64,000 bases of DNA from Pseudomonas sp. RIT-PI-S. GTDB lineage: Bacteria > Pseudomonadota > Gammaproteobacteria > Pseudomonadales > Pseudomonadaceae. Both the position numbers and the translations under genes were made by a program. Position 1 is the first letter of the stretch. Each line of letters begins with the position of its first letter. Under the pieces are notes generated by a model that made no database searches, was not told where the DNA came from, and saw nothing but the letters and a program-made list of their open reading frames with translations. Of the stretch, positions 1 to 8,713 are shown in pieces. The stretch covers positions 62,001-126,000 of the forward strand of contig NZ_JANZKJ010000011.1 in the NCBI RefSeq assembly GCF_025642975.1, written 5' to 3'.

Positions 1-216
1 CTGATTGATTTTCAAGGCTTTTAAGTAGAATTTAGACTTGTAATGAAAATTTCAATTCGCTCTTGAATATCCTTACTTCGAACGACTTGTTCTAACTCCT
101 GATCAATGTATTGAACCTGTCCGTTTTTTTATCTTAGAGCCTTGGATCCGTCACGTTTCCCCTCTACACTCTCGTAGGAATTTTCTTATACAACCTCACT
201 ACATGAGGGAGAGGCC
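1..216. other. AT-rich region upstream of the first gene
   Basis: This stretch is clearly more AT-rich than the rest of the window and has no convincing reading frame. It ends with GGGAGAG just before the ATG at 217, a good ribosome binding site. It probably holds the promoter of the RpiR-type gene, but I could not pick a convincing -35/-10 pair or operator. Whatever gene lies further left is outside the window. Confidence 0.5.
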
Positions 217-1110
217 ATGCTTAATATTACCGGCAGCCTGGTATATGACACGCCGGTCATGAGGAATCTCGTGACGGTTGCGCCGACACTGAAACCCGCC
301 CTGCGTAAGGTCGCGGACTTCATCCTGCGTAATCCGATGCGCTCAGCCACCATGAACATCGACGAGATTGCCACCGCCACGGGTGCCTCCACGGCAGCGG
401 TCAATCGCCTGGCCCATGCGATCGATCTCGCCGGTTTCACTGGCCTGCGGGCGGCCCTTGTAGAAAACTTGCTAGCGTTGATCTCCCCCAGCGACAAGGT
501 TCGACATGAGTTGAACCAGCGCCCGGGCCGCGCCTTTGCCTTGGAACTTCAAGTACGGGTAATAAAGGGCAATATGGACGCGACCCTGGCAGCCAACGCC
601 GAAGCGACTTTCGGCCAAGTGGCCGACGCGTTGGTGAACGCCAATAGGGTTTATACCCTTGGCTTCGGTACCTGCCACCATCTGGCCGGGCTGGCCGCCG
701 GGGCTTTCCTTCCGGTGTGCCATCAGGCGGTTTCCGTAAGCACCGACGGTGGCGGCGAAGCGGCAGCCTATCGCCTCGCAGCCATCGGCCCACAGGACGT
801 GTTGTTGGCGTTTTCGCTTCCTCCCTACAGCGAGGACGTCACCGCGCTGGCGCGTTACGCCCAAGGCCGCAACGCTACCGTACTGGCTGTGACCGATTCC
901 CCTGCCTCACCCCTCGCCCGCCTGGCGAGCCAGACCTTGTACGCCCCGACCACCCATCCAGTGCTGGGTGAGAGCACCTCCAGCGCGCTGGGCATTATCG
1001 AGGCCCTGGCTTCCGCGATCCGCCACCGCTGCGAAGGCAAGGCCAGCCAGGCGATACGCCAGGCCCAAGAGGCGCTGAACAGTCTTCGCATGCACGCTGG
1101 CAAGGGTTAG
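217..1110 (+). CDS. MurR/RpiR family transcriptional regulator
   Basis: The 297-residue protein has an N-terminal RpiR-type helix-turn-helix (about residues 22-90, containing IATATGASTAAVNRLAHAI) and a C-terminal SIS sugar-phosphate binding domain (about 140-270, with GFGTCHHL and FSLPPYSEDV). That is the usual order and length for the family, whose members sense phosphorylated sugars and control sugar or amino-sugar catabolism in the cytoplasm. The start is supported by GGGAGAG seven bases upstream. The next gene is a second regulator, and no catabolic operon lies on this side, so the regulated genes may lie left of the window. The effector cannot be named from sequence. Confidence 0.9.
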   Translation: MLNITGSLVYDTPVMRNLVTVAPTLKPALRKVADFILRNPMRSATMNIDEIATATGASTAAVNRLAHAIDLAGFTGLRAALVENLLALISPSDKVRHELNQRPGRAFALELQVRVIKGNMDATLAANAEATFGQVADALVNANRVYTLGFGTCHHLAGLAAGAFLPVCHQAVSVSTDGGGEAAAYRLAAIGPQDVLLAFSLPPYSEDVTALARYAQGRNATVLAVTDSPASPLARLASQTLYAPTTHPVLGESTSSALGIIEALASAIRHRCEGKASQAIRQAQEALNSLRMHAGKG

Positions 1111-1210
1111 CGTGCGGCGCTGGCATTAGCGTCGCTGCCGGGCTTGGTTTGTTGCAAAGTGGCCGTTATGCTCCAGACTCTGTTGCACTGCCCGGGAAAC
1201 AGGACGCGTC

Positions 1211-2119
1211 ATGAATCGACCCGCCCGCCACAGCGACCCCTCTTATGAGCTGATGGATGACCACGAAGGGTTGTCCATTATCTATCGGCAACATGGCTTC
1301 CCCTGCCCGTTGGTCCGCTGGCATTTTCATAAGGAATACGAACTGCACTTGATTACTGCAAGTTCCGGTAAGGTCTTCATCGGGGACTACATCGGCAACT
1401 TCAATCCAGGCAGCCTGTTTCTTACCGGGCCGAACTTGCCGCACAACTGGATCAGCCAGGTGGACGGCTGTGAATACTTTCCCCAGCGCGACATGCTGGT
1501 CAACTTTACCGACGCTCTTTTTGAGCCGGGGCACTTGGTGTTCACGGAACTGAAGACGCTCTCACCGCTCCTGGAACGGGCGCGTTATGGCATCGAGTTC
1601 CGCGACCGCGCGCTGATCGCCGAGGCGACCCGTTTGATGGAGTTGATTGCCGCCAGCCAGGGAATAAGCCGGCTAGGCTATTTCCTGATCCTCATGGAGG
1701 CCCTGGCCAACAGTGAAGATTACTCCCTGTTGTCAGCCGCCAGCGCCGCCGACCTCGGCGACGAGAGCAATGTGGATCGCACTAACCGTGCAGTCGATTA
1801 TATCTTCGCGCACTACGGCCGAGAGCTGTCGCTTGAGGAAGTGGCGGAACACCTGAGCATGAAACCGACCTATTTTTCGCGGGTGTTCAAGCAGTCCACG
1901 GGACGTAGCTTTGTCGAGTTCGTCAACCGCCTGCGGATCAGCAAGTCGTGCGAGTTGCTTGCCGATGGCGACAAGCCCGTCACCCAAGTGTGTTTCGAAT
2001 CCGGCTTCAATAACATTTCCAACTTCAACCGGCGCTTTCAGCAGCTAAAGGGCATGACCCCGACCCATTACCGCCGCCTGGCGGTGCAGCGGCTGACCGA
2101 ACAGAACCACCGCGCCTGA
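1211..2119 (+). CDS. AraC family transcriptional regulator with cupin sensor domain
   Basis: The 302-residue protein has an N-terminal cupin-like ligand pocket (about 30-85, including WHFHKEYELHLI and the Pro-rich turn GPNLPHNW). Its C-terminal AraC DNA-binding domain (about 190-295) carries two helix-turn-helix motifs, LSLEEVAEHLSMKPTYFSRVF and the FESGFNNISNFNRRF segment. Cupin-AraC proteins of this layout usually activate sugar or polyol uptake genes; the Pseudomonas mannitol regulator MtlR is one comparison, but I cannot confirm it. AGGA six bases before the ATG supports the start. It lies 100 bases after the RpiR-type gene and may share its metabolic role. Confidence 0.88.
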   Translation: MNRPARHSDPSYELMDDHEGLSIIYRQHGFPCPLVRWHFHKEYELHLITASSGKVFIGDYIGNFNPGSLFLTGPNLPHNWISQVDGCEYFPQRDMLVNFTDALFEPGHLVFTELKTLSPLLERARYGIEFRDRALIAEATRLMELIAASQGISRLGYFLILMEALANSEDYSLLSAASAADLGDESNVDRTNRAVDYIFAHYGRELSLEEVAEHLSMKPTYFSRVFKQSTGRSFVEFVNRLRISKSCELLADGDKPVTQVCFESGFNNISNFNRRFQQLKGMTPTHYRRLAVQRLTEQNHRA

Positions 2120-2263
2120 ACCTTGCCCTGCCCTGCCGCGGCCACTGGCGACGTGTGGCTGTAGCGCCCGCCTGCAGGGTGGTGCAGTTACGCTACGCTT
2201 TCCTTATGCGCCCGGCCCCGCCGGCCTGCCAGCCCGCCTCGCTCAGTTGCTTGAGGAACCCAC

Positions 2264-3058
2264 ATGAAGACCGTCGCCGAATTTCTTCATTTTCCAAAAT
2301 TTTCGGGTTTTAGCCTGGTATCGGATGCCTACGATAAAGGCCGCCCCGGTTATCCACCTGCCATCGAAAAATGGCTCACCAATGAAATGCAGATCAAGAA
2401 CGAAACCCCGGTGCTGGACCTTGGCGCCGGCACCGGCAAGTTCACCCGGCTACTGGTCGACCTGCATGCCAAAGTGACCGCGGTGGAGCCCGAGCCAACG
2501 ATGAGGGCGAAGTTCGAAAGCAACTTGCCAGGCGTCACTGTGCTGGAGGGCAGTGCAGAAGCCATTCCACTGGACTCCGGAAGCGTGAACGCCGTGGTGT
2601 GCGCGCAGTCCTTCCACCTGTTCGCCAACCCGCAGGCGATCCGGGAAATCCACCGGGTGCTCAAGCCCGGCGGGCATTTGGGGCTGTTCTGGAACGTCCG
2701 CGACGCTAGCGTGGGCTGGGTAGGCGAACTGGCCGAGATCGTCAATCGATATGCCGGGGACCATCCCCGTTACTACAGCGGCGAATGGCGCCTAGCCCTG
2801 AACGAGGGGATCAAGCGCGGCTATGCCCCTCTCAAAGAGGCGACCTGGGACCACTTGCATACCGGGACCCCCGAAGACGTGATCGTGCGACGGATCAAAT
2901 CGATCAGTTTCATTGCCGCCGCGCCGGAGGCCGATAAAGCCAGGATCCTTGCCGAGGTGCGCGAACTGATCGCGCGGCATCCGGAGCTGGCCAACAAAAC
3001 CGAGATAAGCGTGCCCTATAAAACCATCGCAGTGCGCACGGTGAAGATCCTGCCGTGA
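2264..3058 (+). CDS. Class I SAM-dependent methyltransferase
   Basis: The 264-residue protein carries the Rossmann-type SAM site VLDLGAGTG (residues 50-58), the acidic strand-2 end AVEPEP (about 74-79), the motif GSAEAIPL (about 96-103) and LKPGG (about 133-137). This pattern fits the UbiE/Methyltransf_11 group of small-molecule methyltransferases. The substrate is not evident. AGGAAC six bases before the ATG marks the start. It appears to be a single-gene unit, convergent with the MgtC-like gene and separated from it by only seven bases. Confidence 0.88.
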   Translation: MKTVAEFLHFPKFSGFSLVSDAYDKGRPGYPPAIEKWLTNEMQIKNETPVLDLGAGTGKFTRLLVDLHAKVTAVEPEPTMRAKFESNLPGVTVLEGSAEAIPLDSGSVNAVVCAQSFHLFANPQAIREIHRVLKPGGHLGLFWNVRDASVGWVGELAEIVNRYAGDHPRYYSGEWRLALNEGIKRGYAPLKEATWDHLHTGTPEDVIVRRIKSISFIAAAPEADKARILAEVRELIARHPELANKTEISVPYKTIAVRTVKILP

Positions 3059-3065
3059 GGCACCG

Positions 3066-3566
3066 TCAGTCATCCGCACCGCGATCGGCCCGTTCGAACA
3101 GCAATGGTCCCAACGCGAGGACCGCCCACGCCAGCAGTGTGCTGAGCACCGCGGTGGCCTCGCGGCCCATCCCAGCGGCGATGCCGATAGCCGCGGTCAT
3201 CCAGAGGCCCGCCGCGGTGGTCAGGCCTTTGACGTCGTGGGTATCGAGGCGATTGCCCTTGAGGATCGTCCCCGCCCCAAGGAAGCCGATGCCGGCCACG
3301 ATCCCCTGGACCACCCGGCTCATGGCGTCGGCCTGGGAGCCGGCCATGCTTGGCACCAGCACGAACAACGCCGCGCCGATGGACACCAGCATATGCGTAC
3401 GCACGCCAGCGGCTTTGCCTTTATGTTCACGTTCATAGCCGAGAATGCCCCCCAGCACCGCGGCGATCAGCAACCGGGTGGTCACTTTGGTCAGTTGGCC
3501 AACTTCGGTGATGTCTGCGAACTCCTCGTGCAGGGCCGTCAATATTTGAGTCCACCAAGCGTCCAT
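3066..3566 (-). CDS. MgtC/SapB family inner-membrane protein
   Basis: This is a small integral membrane protein with about four hydrophobic segments. It carries the family hallmarks RLLIAAVLGGILGYERE (the conserved Gly-Glu-Arg stretch), the GIGFLGAGTI loop and GLTTAAGLWMTAAIG. MgtC relatives modulate magnesium homeostasis and, in pathogens, the F1Fo ATP synthase; the environmental role here is unknown. I chose the ATG at 3566 (166 residues) because a GGAA lies just upstream. An in-frame GTG at 3590 would add eight residues. It is transcribed away from the MFS gene at 3821, so the 250-base gap must hold both promoters. Confidence 0.85.
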   Translation of the reverse strand: MDAWWTQILTALHEEFADITEVGQLTKVTTRLLIAAVLGGILGYEREHKGKAAGVRTHMLVSIGAALFVLVPSMAGSQADAMSRVVQGIVAGIGFLGAGTILKGNRLDTHDVKGLTTAAGLWMTAAIGIAAGMGREATAVLSTLLAWAVLALGPLLFERADRGADD

Positions 3567-3820
3567 AAGGTTTTCCGTAGCGGTAATCACGCTTGGACCC
3601 GAAGCGAAGCCGCAAGTGCCAGGAGCGCCCTCTGCCTGACGCTTGCGTATGAAGAGGAAGCTAGCGCCAGGGTACGTCCGTTAATCGAACGCATTTCCGG
3701 CGGCCCTACTTCGTCTTATTGACGCACCTGAAGGCGGCTGATATTCATGTACCACCCGGTTAGTTTTGCATCCAGGCACGACAACGGCCACGCTTGATAA
3801 TAAAAACAACGGAGACAAAC

Positions 3821-5212
3821 ATGGCTAGCCATGACATCCATTCGCAACCTTCGCAGCAAACGAAAAAGGCCACCGCCAGCGGGTGGGTCGGCTCCGCGCT
3901 CGAGTACTACGACTTCTTCATCTATGCCCAGGCGGCAGCCCTGATCTTCCCGCAGATCTTCTTCCCCTCCACCGATCCCAAGGTCGCGATCGTCGCTTCG
4001 CTGGCCACCTATGGGGTCGGTTACGTCGCGCGCCCCATTGGTGCCTTCGTGCTTGGCCACCTGGGAGATACCCGCGGGCGCAAGAACGTACTGCTGATGT
4101 GCATGTTCCTAATGGGCTTCGCCACCATGGCCGTCGGGCTGCTGCCTACCTACAGCCAGGTGGGCATGCTCGCGCCAACGCTGCTGGTGGTTCTGCGGCT
4201 GATCCAGGGGTTTGCGGTAGCCGGTGAGATCTCGGGTGCCAGTTCCATGATCATGGAGCACGCGCCCTTCGGCCGAAGGGGCTATTACGCCAGTTACACC
4301 CTTCAGGGCGTGCAGGCCGGGCAGATCTTCGCCGCTGCGATCTTCCTGCCGCTGGCCTACTTCATGCCCGACGACGCCTTCAATAGCTGGGGCTGGCGTA
4401 TCCCGTTCCTGCTCAGCGCGGTAGTGTTGATCGCAGGCGTGATCATCCGCCGTGAGGTCCACGAAACCCCAGCCTTCACTCAGGCTGAAGCCAAGGGCGC
4501 GGTTACCCGGTCCCCGGTGGCCGAAGCCTTCCAGAAGAACTGGCAGAACATGGGGCTGGTGACCTGCATGGCCCTGATGAACGTGATTCCGGTAGTGGCC
4601 ACTGTGTTCGGGGCCGCGTATGCAGTGCAGCCGGCCTACGGCATTGGCTTCACCAAAAGCGTGTACCTGTGGATTCCGGTGGTGGGCAACCTGGTGGCGG
4701 TGCTCGTCATCCCGTTCGTGGGGAATTGGTCCGACAAGGTCGGACGGCGTCCGATGATCATTGGGGGCGCGCTGGGCGCAGGCCTGCTGTCGTTTGGCTA
4801 CCTGTACGCCATCAGCCTCCATAACGTGCCGCTGGCGTTCTGCATGTCCTTGCTGATGTGGGGCGTGGTGTACCAGGGTTACAACGCCGTGTTCCCCAGC
4901 TTCTACCCAGAGCTGTTCCAGACCCGCTACCGGGTGTCGGCCATGGCCATTTCGCAGAACGTGGGCACCATGATCACCGCGCTCCTTCCCGCGTTGTTCG
5001 CCGCGGTGGCACCACCGGGCTCGGAGAACATCCCGTTGACCGTCGGCAGCATCGCGTTCGCGGTGACCGCGGTAGCAGCGCTGGCCGCTTATACCGCCCG
5101 GGAAACCTACCGCATCCCGATGGAAGAGTTGGGCAAGCGCAACGCGGTGCCGCTAGAGAAGCGGGACTACGACGCAATGCGTTCGCAAGCGGCACCTCAG
5201 GTGCGTAGTTGA
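3821..5212 (+). CDS. Major facilitator transporter, metabolite:H+ symporter (ShiA/ProP) type
   Basis: The 463-residue, 12-segment transporter carries the MHS-family opening SALEYYDFFIYAQAAAL, the loop GHLGDTRGRKNVLL and the charged segment RLIQGFAVAGEISGA. Such proteins import shikimate, proline betaine, dicarboxylates or other carboxylic compounds with protons; the substrate is not readable. The start is the ATG preceded by GGAGACAAAC; an upstream in-frame TTG at 3794 has no ribosome site. Its last four codons (5201-5212) are copied again at 5381-5392 as part of the tandem duplication that follows the gene. Confidence 0.88.
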   Translation: MASHDIHSQPSQQTKKATASGWVGSALEYYDFFIYAQAAALIFPQIFFPSTDPKVAIVASLATYGVGYVARPIGAFVLGHLGDTRGRKNVLLMCMFLMGFATMAVGLLPTYSQVGMLAPTLLVVLRLIQGFAVAGEISGASSMIMEHAPFGRRGYYASYTLQGVQAGQIFAAAIFLPLAYFMPDDAFNSWGWRIPFLLSAVVLIAGVIIRREVHETPAFTQAEAKGAVTRSPVAEAFQKNWQNMGLVTCMALMNVIPVVATVFGAAYAVQPAYGIGFTKSVYLWIPVVGNLVAVLVIPFVGNWSDKVGRRPMIIGGALGAGLLSFGYLYAISLHNVPLAFCMSLLMWGVVYQGYNAVFPSFYPELFQTRYRVSAMAISQNVGTMITALLPALFAAVAPPGSENIPLTVGSIAFAVTAVAALAAYTARETYRIPMEELGKRNAVPLEKRDYDAMRSQAAPQVRS

Positions 5213-5560
5213 CTGGTGCCCTTAGGGCCCTCGTTCGCGGGCTATGCCCGCTCCGATGAGGCCGGTGCGCATCTGGCACTGGCAACAGGCACCTGTGAGA
5301 CCGGGCAACGCCCGGGAGCTGCCTGGGATGGCGCCCGTGCCAACACGGGCGCACCGCAATCCTCAGGCCTGCTCTGGTGGGTGCGTAGTTGACTGGCGCC
5401 TCTTAGGGTCTTTGTTCGCCGGCTACGGCCGCTCCGATGGGCCGGTGCGCATCTGGCACTGGCAACAGGCACCTGTAAGACCGGGCAACGCCCGGGAGCT
5501 GCCTGGGATGGCGCCCGTGCCAACACGGACGCACCGCAATCCTCAGGCCTGCTCTGGTGA
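5201..5560. repeat. Two-copy 180-bp tandem duplication spanning a convergent intergenic region
   Basis: Copy 1 is 5201-5380 and copy 2 is 5381-5560, each exactly 180 bases and differing at only about a dozen positions, mostly in the first third. The unit runs from the last four codons of the MFS gene (GTGCGTAGTTGA) to the last six codons of the convergent GGDEF/EAL gene, so both genes stay intact. Each copy contains a REP-like GCGGGC-TAT-GCCCGC element and a hairpin with arms GCGCCCGTG and CACGGGCGC around CCAA, perfect in copy 1 and with one mismatch in copy 2. A GGTG microhomology sits at both edges. This accounts for the 330-base gap between the genes. Confidence 0.9.
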
Positions 5561-7687
5561 TCGGGCTCTATCGCGTATCTCTGCAATGAACCGCTCCGCC
5601 GGCTGGGGCCGCCCCAGCAGGTAGCCCTGCAGGGAATCGCACCCCAGGCGGGTGAGGAAGGCCTGCTGTGTGTCGGTTTCTACGCCCTCGGCGACGATCC
5701 GCAGGCCCAGCGCCTGGCCCAAGGCCACGATAGCCGAGACGATCGCGGCGTCGTCGCTGTCCTGCTCCAGGTCGCGGACGAAGCCGCGGTCGATCTTGAG
5801 CTCGTTGGCGGGCAGCCGCTTGAGGTACATCAAGCTCGAATAGCCGGTGCCGAAGTCATCGATGGAAATGTCCACATCCATCTCCGACAGCTGCTGCAGC
5901 ACGGTCATGCTGGCGTCGGCATCGGTCATGGCGGTGGTTTCGGTGATTTCCAGGGTCAGGTTGCGCGCACTCAGGCCGTTGTTGTCCAGCGCCTCGGCCA
6001 CGCTCTGCACCAGGCCCACATGACAGAACTGCAGCGCCGACAGGTTAACGGCGATGCGCCAGTCCACATACCCTTCGCGCACCCATTGCGCCATCTGCCG
6101 GCAGGCTTCGTTGAGCACCCAGTCGCCGATGGAAATGATCATCCCGGTCTTTTCAGCGAGGTCGATGAACCTATCCGGCCCCAGCAGGCCCATCTTCGGG
6201 TGCTGCCAGCGCAACAGCGCCTCGGCGCCGATAGGCTGCCCGCTGATGGCGTCGAACTTGGGCTGGTAGAACAGCCGGAACTCGCCTCGATGCTCAGCCA
6301 GGCGCAGGTCCTGGATCAGCTGCAATTGCTTGCGGGCGTTGCTGTTCATCGACTCGTCGAAGAAGCAATAGCTGTTCTTGCCGCTGCTTTTGGCGTGATA
6401 CATGGCCGCGTCGGCATTGACCAGCAGCTGGTGTTGGTCATCGCCACAGCCTGGGTAGAGGGCAACGCCGACGCTGGCCGAAACTTGCAGGTCGTGTTCG
6501 CCGATCACGAACGGTTCGGCCAGCAGCGCGACCTGGGTCGCGGCCACCGACACCGCGTCGTCCGGGCAGCGCAGCGGCACCAGCAGCACGAACTCATCGC
6601 CGCCAATGCGCGCCAAGGTGTCCTGGGCAGACAGCCCGGCACGCAGGCGATCGGCCACAGCCAGCAGCAGTTGATCGCCGATGTGATGGCCGAAGGCATC
6701 GTTGATCGGTTTGAAGCCGTCCAGGTCGATGAACATCATGGCAAAGCAACCGTCGCTTTCGGTCGCGCTTTGCATGGCCTGGGCGATGCGATCACCCAGC
6801 AGAATGCGATTGGGCAGCCCGGTGAGGGTGTCTTGCAGGGCCAGGCGGGTGAGCTTCTTATTGGCCGCGCTCAGCGAGCTGGCCAGGTCCGCGGTGTGCT
6901 TCTCCAGGCGGGCGTCGAGCACCGACGTCAACAGCGCGACGGCCAGCACCGAAAGCGTGGTGACCACCACCAGGTACAACAGGCCGCTTCCGGTCAGCCC
7001 TCCGTCACCCAACGCGGCGCAGTAACTGCCAACCGGAAACCGCGCCGCCGCCATGCCGGTGTAGTGCATGCCAACGATCGCCAGGCCCATGATCACCGCC
7101 GCGCCGGCGCGCACCAGCCGCACATGCGGCGTATGTCGGCGCAGCCGGTAGGCAATGATCAACGCCGCCGCCGAGGCGCCAACGGCAATGAGCAGCGAAG
7201 CGATGAAGAGGCCTGGATGGTATTGGATGCCGGGCTGCAGGCGCATCGCCGCCATGCCGGTGTAGTGCATGGCCGCGATGCCGGCGCCGAGGATCAACGC
7301 ACCGGCGGCCAGGCGTGGCCAGGGCAGGCTCGGCTGGCTGACCATCCACAAGGCGAAGCCGGAGCTGCCGATGGCGATCAGCAAGGACGCCACAGTGATG
7401 TTCAGGTCATAGGCCAGTTCGATCGGCAGGCGGAACGCGAGCATGCCGATAAAGTGCATCGACCAGATACCCACGCCCATCGCCAGCGAGCCTCCGGCCA
7501 TCCAGCAGCAGGCGACACGGCCCCGCGCACTGGCGATGCGGCCGGTGAGGTCCAGCGCGGTATAAGCCGCCAGCATCGCCACTAGAAAGGAGACGGCGAT
7601 CACGGCGGGAGAATAGGTACCTATTAGCATGGGGCTTACCAGACAACCTGTAATGAACAGCATCCTTGCCCGGCGATCCGAGGCCAT
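5543..7687 (-). CDS. MHYT-GGDEF-EAL cyclic-di-GMP signalling protein (MucR-like)
   Basis: The 714-residue membrane protein has an N-terminal seven-helix MHYT sensor (about 10-255) with three conserved motifs, MHFIG (77), MHYTG (140) and MHYTG (207). These are proposed to bind copper and sense diatomic gases. A GGDEF domain follows with intact GGDEF at 362-366 and then an EAL domain with EALLR at 488-492, ITETTAM and DDFGTGYSSL. Both catalytic signatures are intact, so it could make and break cyclic-di-GMP. The RxxD product-inhibition site is missing (SAQD there). The layout matches P. aeruginosa MucR. The final codons lie inside the 180-bp duplication. Confidence 0.92.
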   Translation of the reverse strand: MASDRRARMLFITGCLVSPMLIGTYSPAVIAVSFLVAMLAAYTALDLTGRIASARGRVACCWMAGGSLAMGVGIWSMHFIGMLAFRLPIELAYDLNITVASLLIAIGSSGFALWMVSQPSLPWPRLAAGALILGAGIAAMHYTGMAAMRLQPGIQYHPGLFIASLLIAVGASAAALIIAYRLRRHTPHVRLVRAGAAVIMGLAIVGMHYTGMAAARFPVGSYCAALGDGGLTGSGLLYLVVVTTLSVLAVALLTSVLDARLEKHTADLASSLSAANKKLTRLALQDTLTGLPNRILLGDRIAQAMQSATESDGCFAMMFIDLDGFKPINDAFGHHIGDQLLLAVADRLRAGLSAQDTLARIGGDEFVLLVPLRCPDDAVSVAATQVALLAEPFVIGEHDLQVSASVGVALYPGCGDDQHQLLVNADAAMYHAKSSGKNSYCFFDESMNSNARKQLQLIQDLRLAEHRGEFRLFYQPKFDAISGQPIGAEALLRWQHPKMGLLGPDRFIDLAEKTGMIISIGDWVLNEACRQMAQWVREGYVDWRIAVNLSALQFCHVGLVQSVAEALDNNGLSARNLTLEITETTAMTDADASMTVLQQLSEMDVDISIDDFGTGYSSLMYLKRLPANELKIDRGFVRDLEQDSDDAAIVSAIVALGQALGLRIVAEGVETDTQQAFLTRLGCDSLQGYLLGRPQPAERFIAEIRDRARSPEQA

Positions 7688-7888
7688 GGCTCGGAACAGC
7701 TCAATGCAAACGTGCGAACGGCCGATAGCGCCGGGCTCGTCGAGCCTGGCGTGAAAGGATCGCTACTATATTGCTATCGGCTGCAGATGCCAGCGCTGTA
7801 TCCACCGCTGGGGCCGCCGGTCGGCTAAAGCGTAGCCGCACCGCCAGTTCGCGGCGCGAATTGTACAGAAAGCGCAGCGTTGTACACG

Positions 7889-8365
7889 TCATTTTCCGTT
7901 GTGCGTAGCGGCAGGCGCAGCGCCTGTCACATTGGCAGCGATCGGGCGCTCCATTCGCCAGAAGCACGGATCCTCACCTACCACCTGCAACCCCTTGCGC
8001 CGATAGAGGCGCTGGGCCGGATTGTCCTTGAACACCATCAACCGCAATAGCGGCAGCCGCCGCCGCGCGGCCAGCGCGATGGCGTGATCGAGCACCGCGC
8101 AACCGATGCCTTGGCCCCGGGCATGCTCGAGCAGATGCAGTTCACGAATATACAACGCACGGGGATCGGCACTCAGGCTCACGAAGCCAAGGGGCTCACC
8201 GCCAACGTGCAACAGGTAATTTTCTCGCCAGCTCCAGCCTTCGTCGAAATCGCCATCGCGCCAGAGCAGGCCGTGGCGGGTGTAGTACGGCATCATCGTT
8301 CGCCGCGCCAAGGTTCGGGCGAACGTTCGGTCAGCCTCGGCGGCCGGCTGAAAACAAAGTTCCAT
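7889..8365 (-). CDS. GNAT family N-acetyltransferase
   Basis: The 158-residue protein shows the GNAT fold: a GFVSL strand, the YIRELHLLEHARGQGIG segment that supplies the acetyl-CoA pyrophosphate loop (ARGQGIG), and the late LMVFKDNPAQRLYRRKGL helix. The substrate is unknown; protein, amino acid or small amine acetylation are all possible. It is transcribed away from the aromatic leader gene at 8462, sharing a roughly 95-base divergent promoter region. About 200 bases with no recognisable gene separate it from the MHYT gene downstream. Confidence 0.85.
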   Translation of the reverse strand: MELCFQPAAEADRTFARTLARRTMMPYYTRHGLLWRDGDFDEGWSWRENYLLHVGGEPLGFVSLSADPRALYIRELHLLEHARGQGIGCAVLDHAIALAARRRLPLLRLMVFKDNPAQRLYRRKGLQVVGEDPCFWRMERPIAANVTGAAPAATHNGK

Positions 8366-8461
8366 GGAGTGCTCTCACTGGCTTGGCGACTACCGGCACG
8401 GCGGGCATTGCGGTTGCTTGAGGGCTCACGTAAGCTCCGAACCTCACTTGGAGACACTAGC

Positions 8462-8593
8462 ATGCCGCTGGCCATTCGCACCCTCACTCACCCCGTTGCC
8501 GTCGCTCCGCGCGCGGTTGGTGTAGTTGTGCGCGCTGCCCATGCTTACGCCCGCTTTTATTTTGGCTATTGGTTTAGTCACTGGCGCGCCTGA
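8462..8593 (+). CDS. Aromatic-rich leader peptide upstream of DAHP synthase
   Basis: This 43-codon ORF begins 8 bases after TTGGAG and ends in HAYARFYFGYWFSHWRA. Codons 29-41 contain three Tyr, three Phe and two Trp, far above chance. Its TGA (8591-8593) lies about 50 bases before a strong intrinsic terminator and 313 bases before the DAHP synthase start. This is the layout of a ribosome-mediated attenuator: when charged Tyr, Phe or Trp tRNA is scarce the ribosome would stall in this run. A weak promoter candidate, TTGCGG (8408) and TAAGCT (8431) with a 17-base spacer, lies upstream. That it is translated is an inference from the ribosome site and composition. Confidence 0.75.
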   Translation: MPLAIRTLTHPVAVAPRAVGVVVRAAHAYARFYFGYWFSHWRA

Positions 8594-8595
8594 GT

Positions 8596-8670
8596 CCCCG
8601 ATAAAGGCGCCCATTCACCGGGCAGCCTGACAGCGTTTTTCGAAACCCCCGGTCGGCCACCCGATCGGGG
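8596..8670 (+). promoter_or_regulatory. Candidate antiterminator pairings of the aromatic attenuator
   Basis: CCCCGAT (8596-8602), immediately after the leader stop codon, is the exact complement of ATCGGGG (8664-8670) in the 3' arm of the downstream terminator. ACCGGG (8617-8622) is complementary to CCCGGT (8648-8653) in its 5' arm. A ribosome paused on the last Trp codon (8582-8584) should leave CCCCGAT mostly free, whereas one at the stop codon would cover it. The complementarity is seen directly; the switching model is inference and was not folded by computer. Confidence 0.5.
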
Positions 8671-8682
8671 GTTTTGTTTTTT
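8644..8682 (+). terminator. Intrinsic terminator of the DAHP synthase attenuator
   Basis: The arm AACCCCCGGTCGG (8644-8656) pairs with CCGATCGGGGGTT (8661-8673) around the loop CCAC. The 13-pair stem has one G-U pair and is followed by the tract TTTTGTTTTTT (8672-8682). It lies between the first leader ORF and the DAHP synthase gene on the same strand, where a plain terminator would serve no upstream full-length gene. Regulated premature termination is therefore the likeliest role. Confidence 0.85.
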
Positions 8683-8713
8683 CAGCCCTTTTTCACAGCT
8701 TGGAGATTTGACC

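Noticed and set aside
6020..7585. A 521-codon plus-strand frame opposite the MHYT-GGDEF-EAL gene
   Set aside because: Gln/His/Arg-rich shadow of a gene with intact catalytic motifs.
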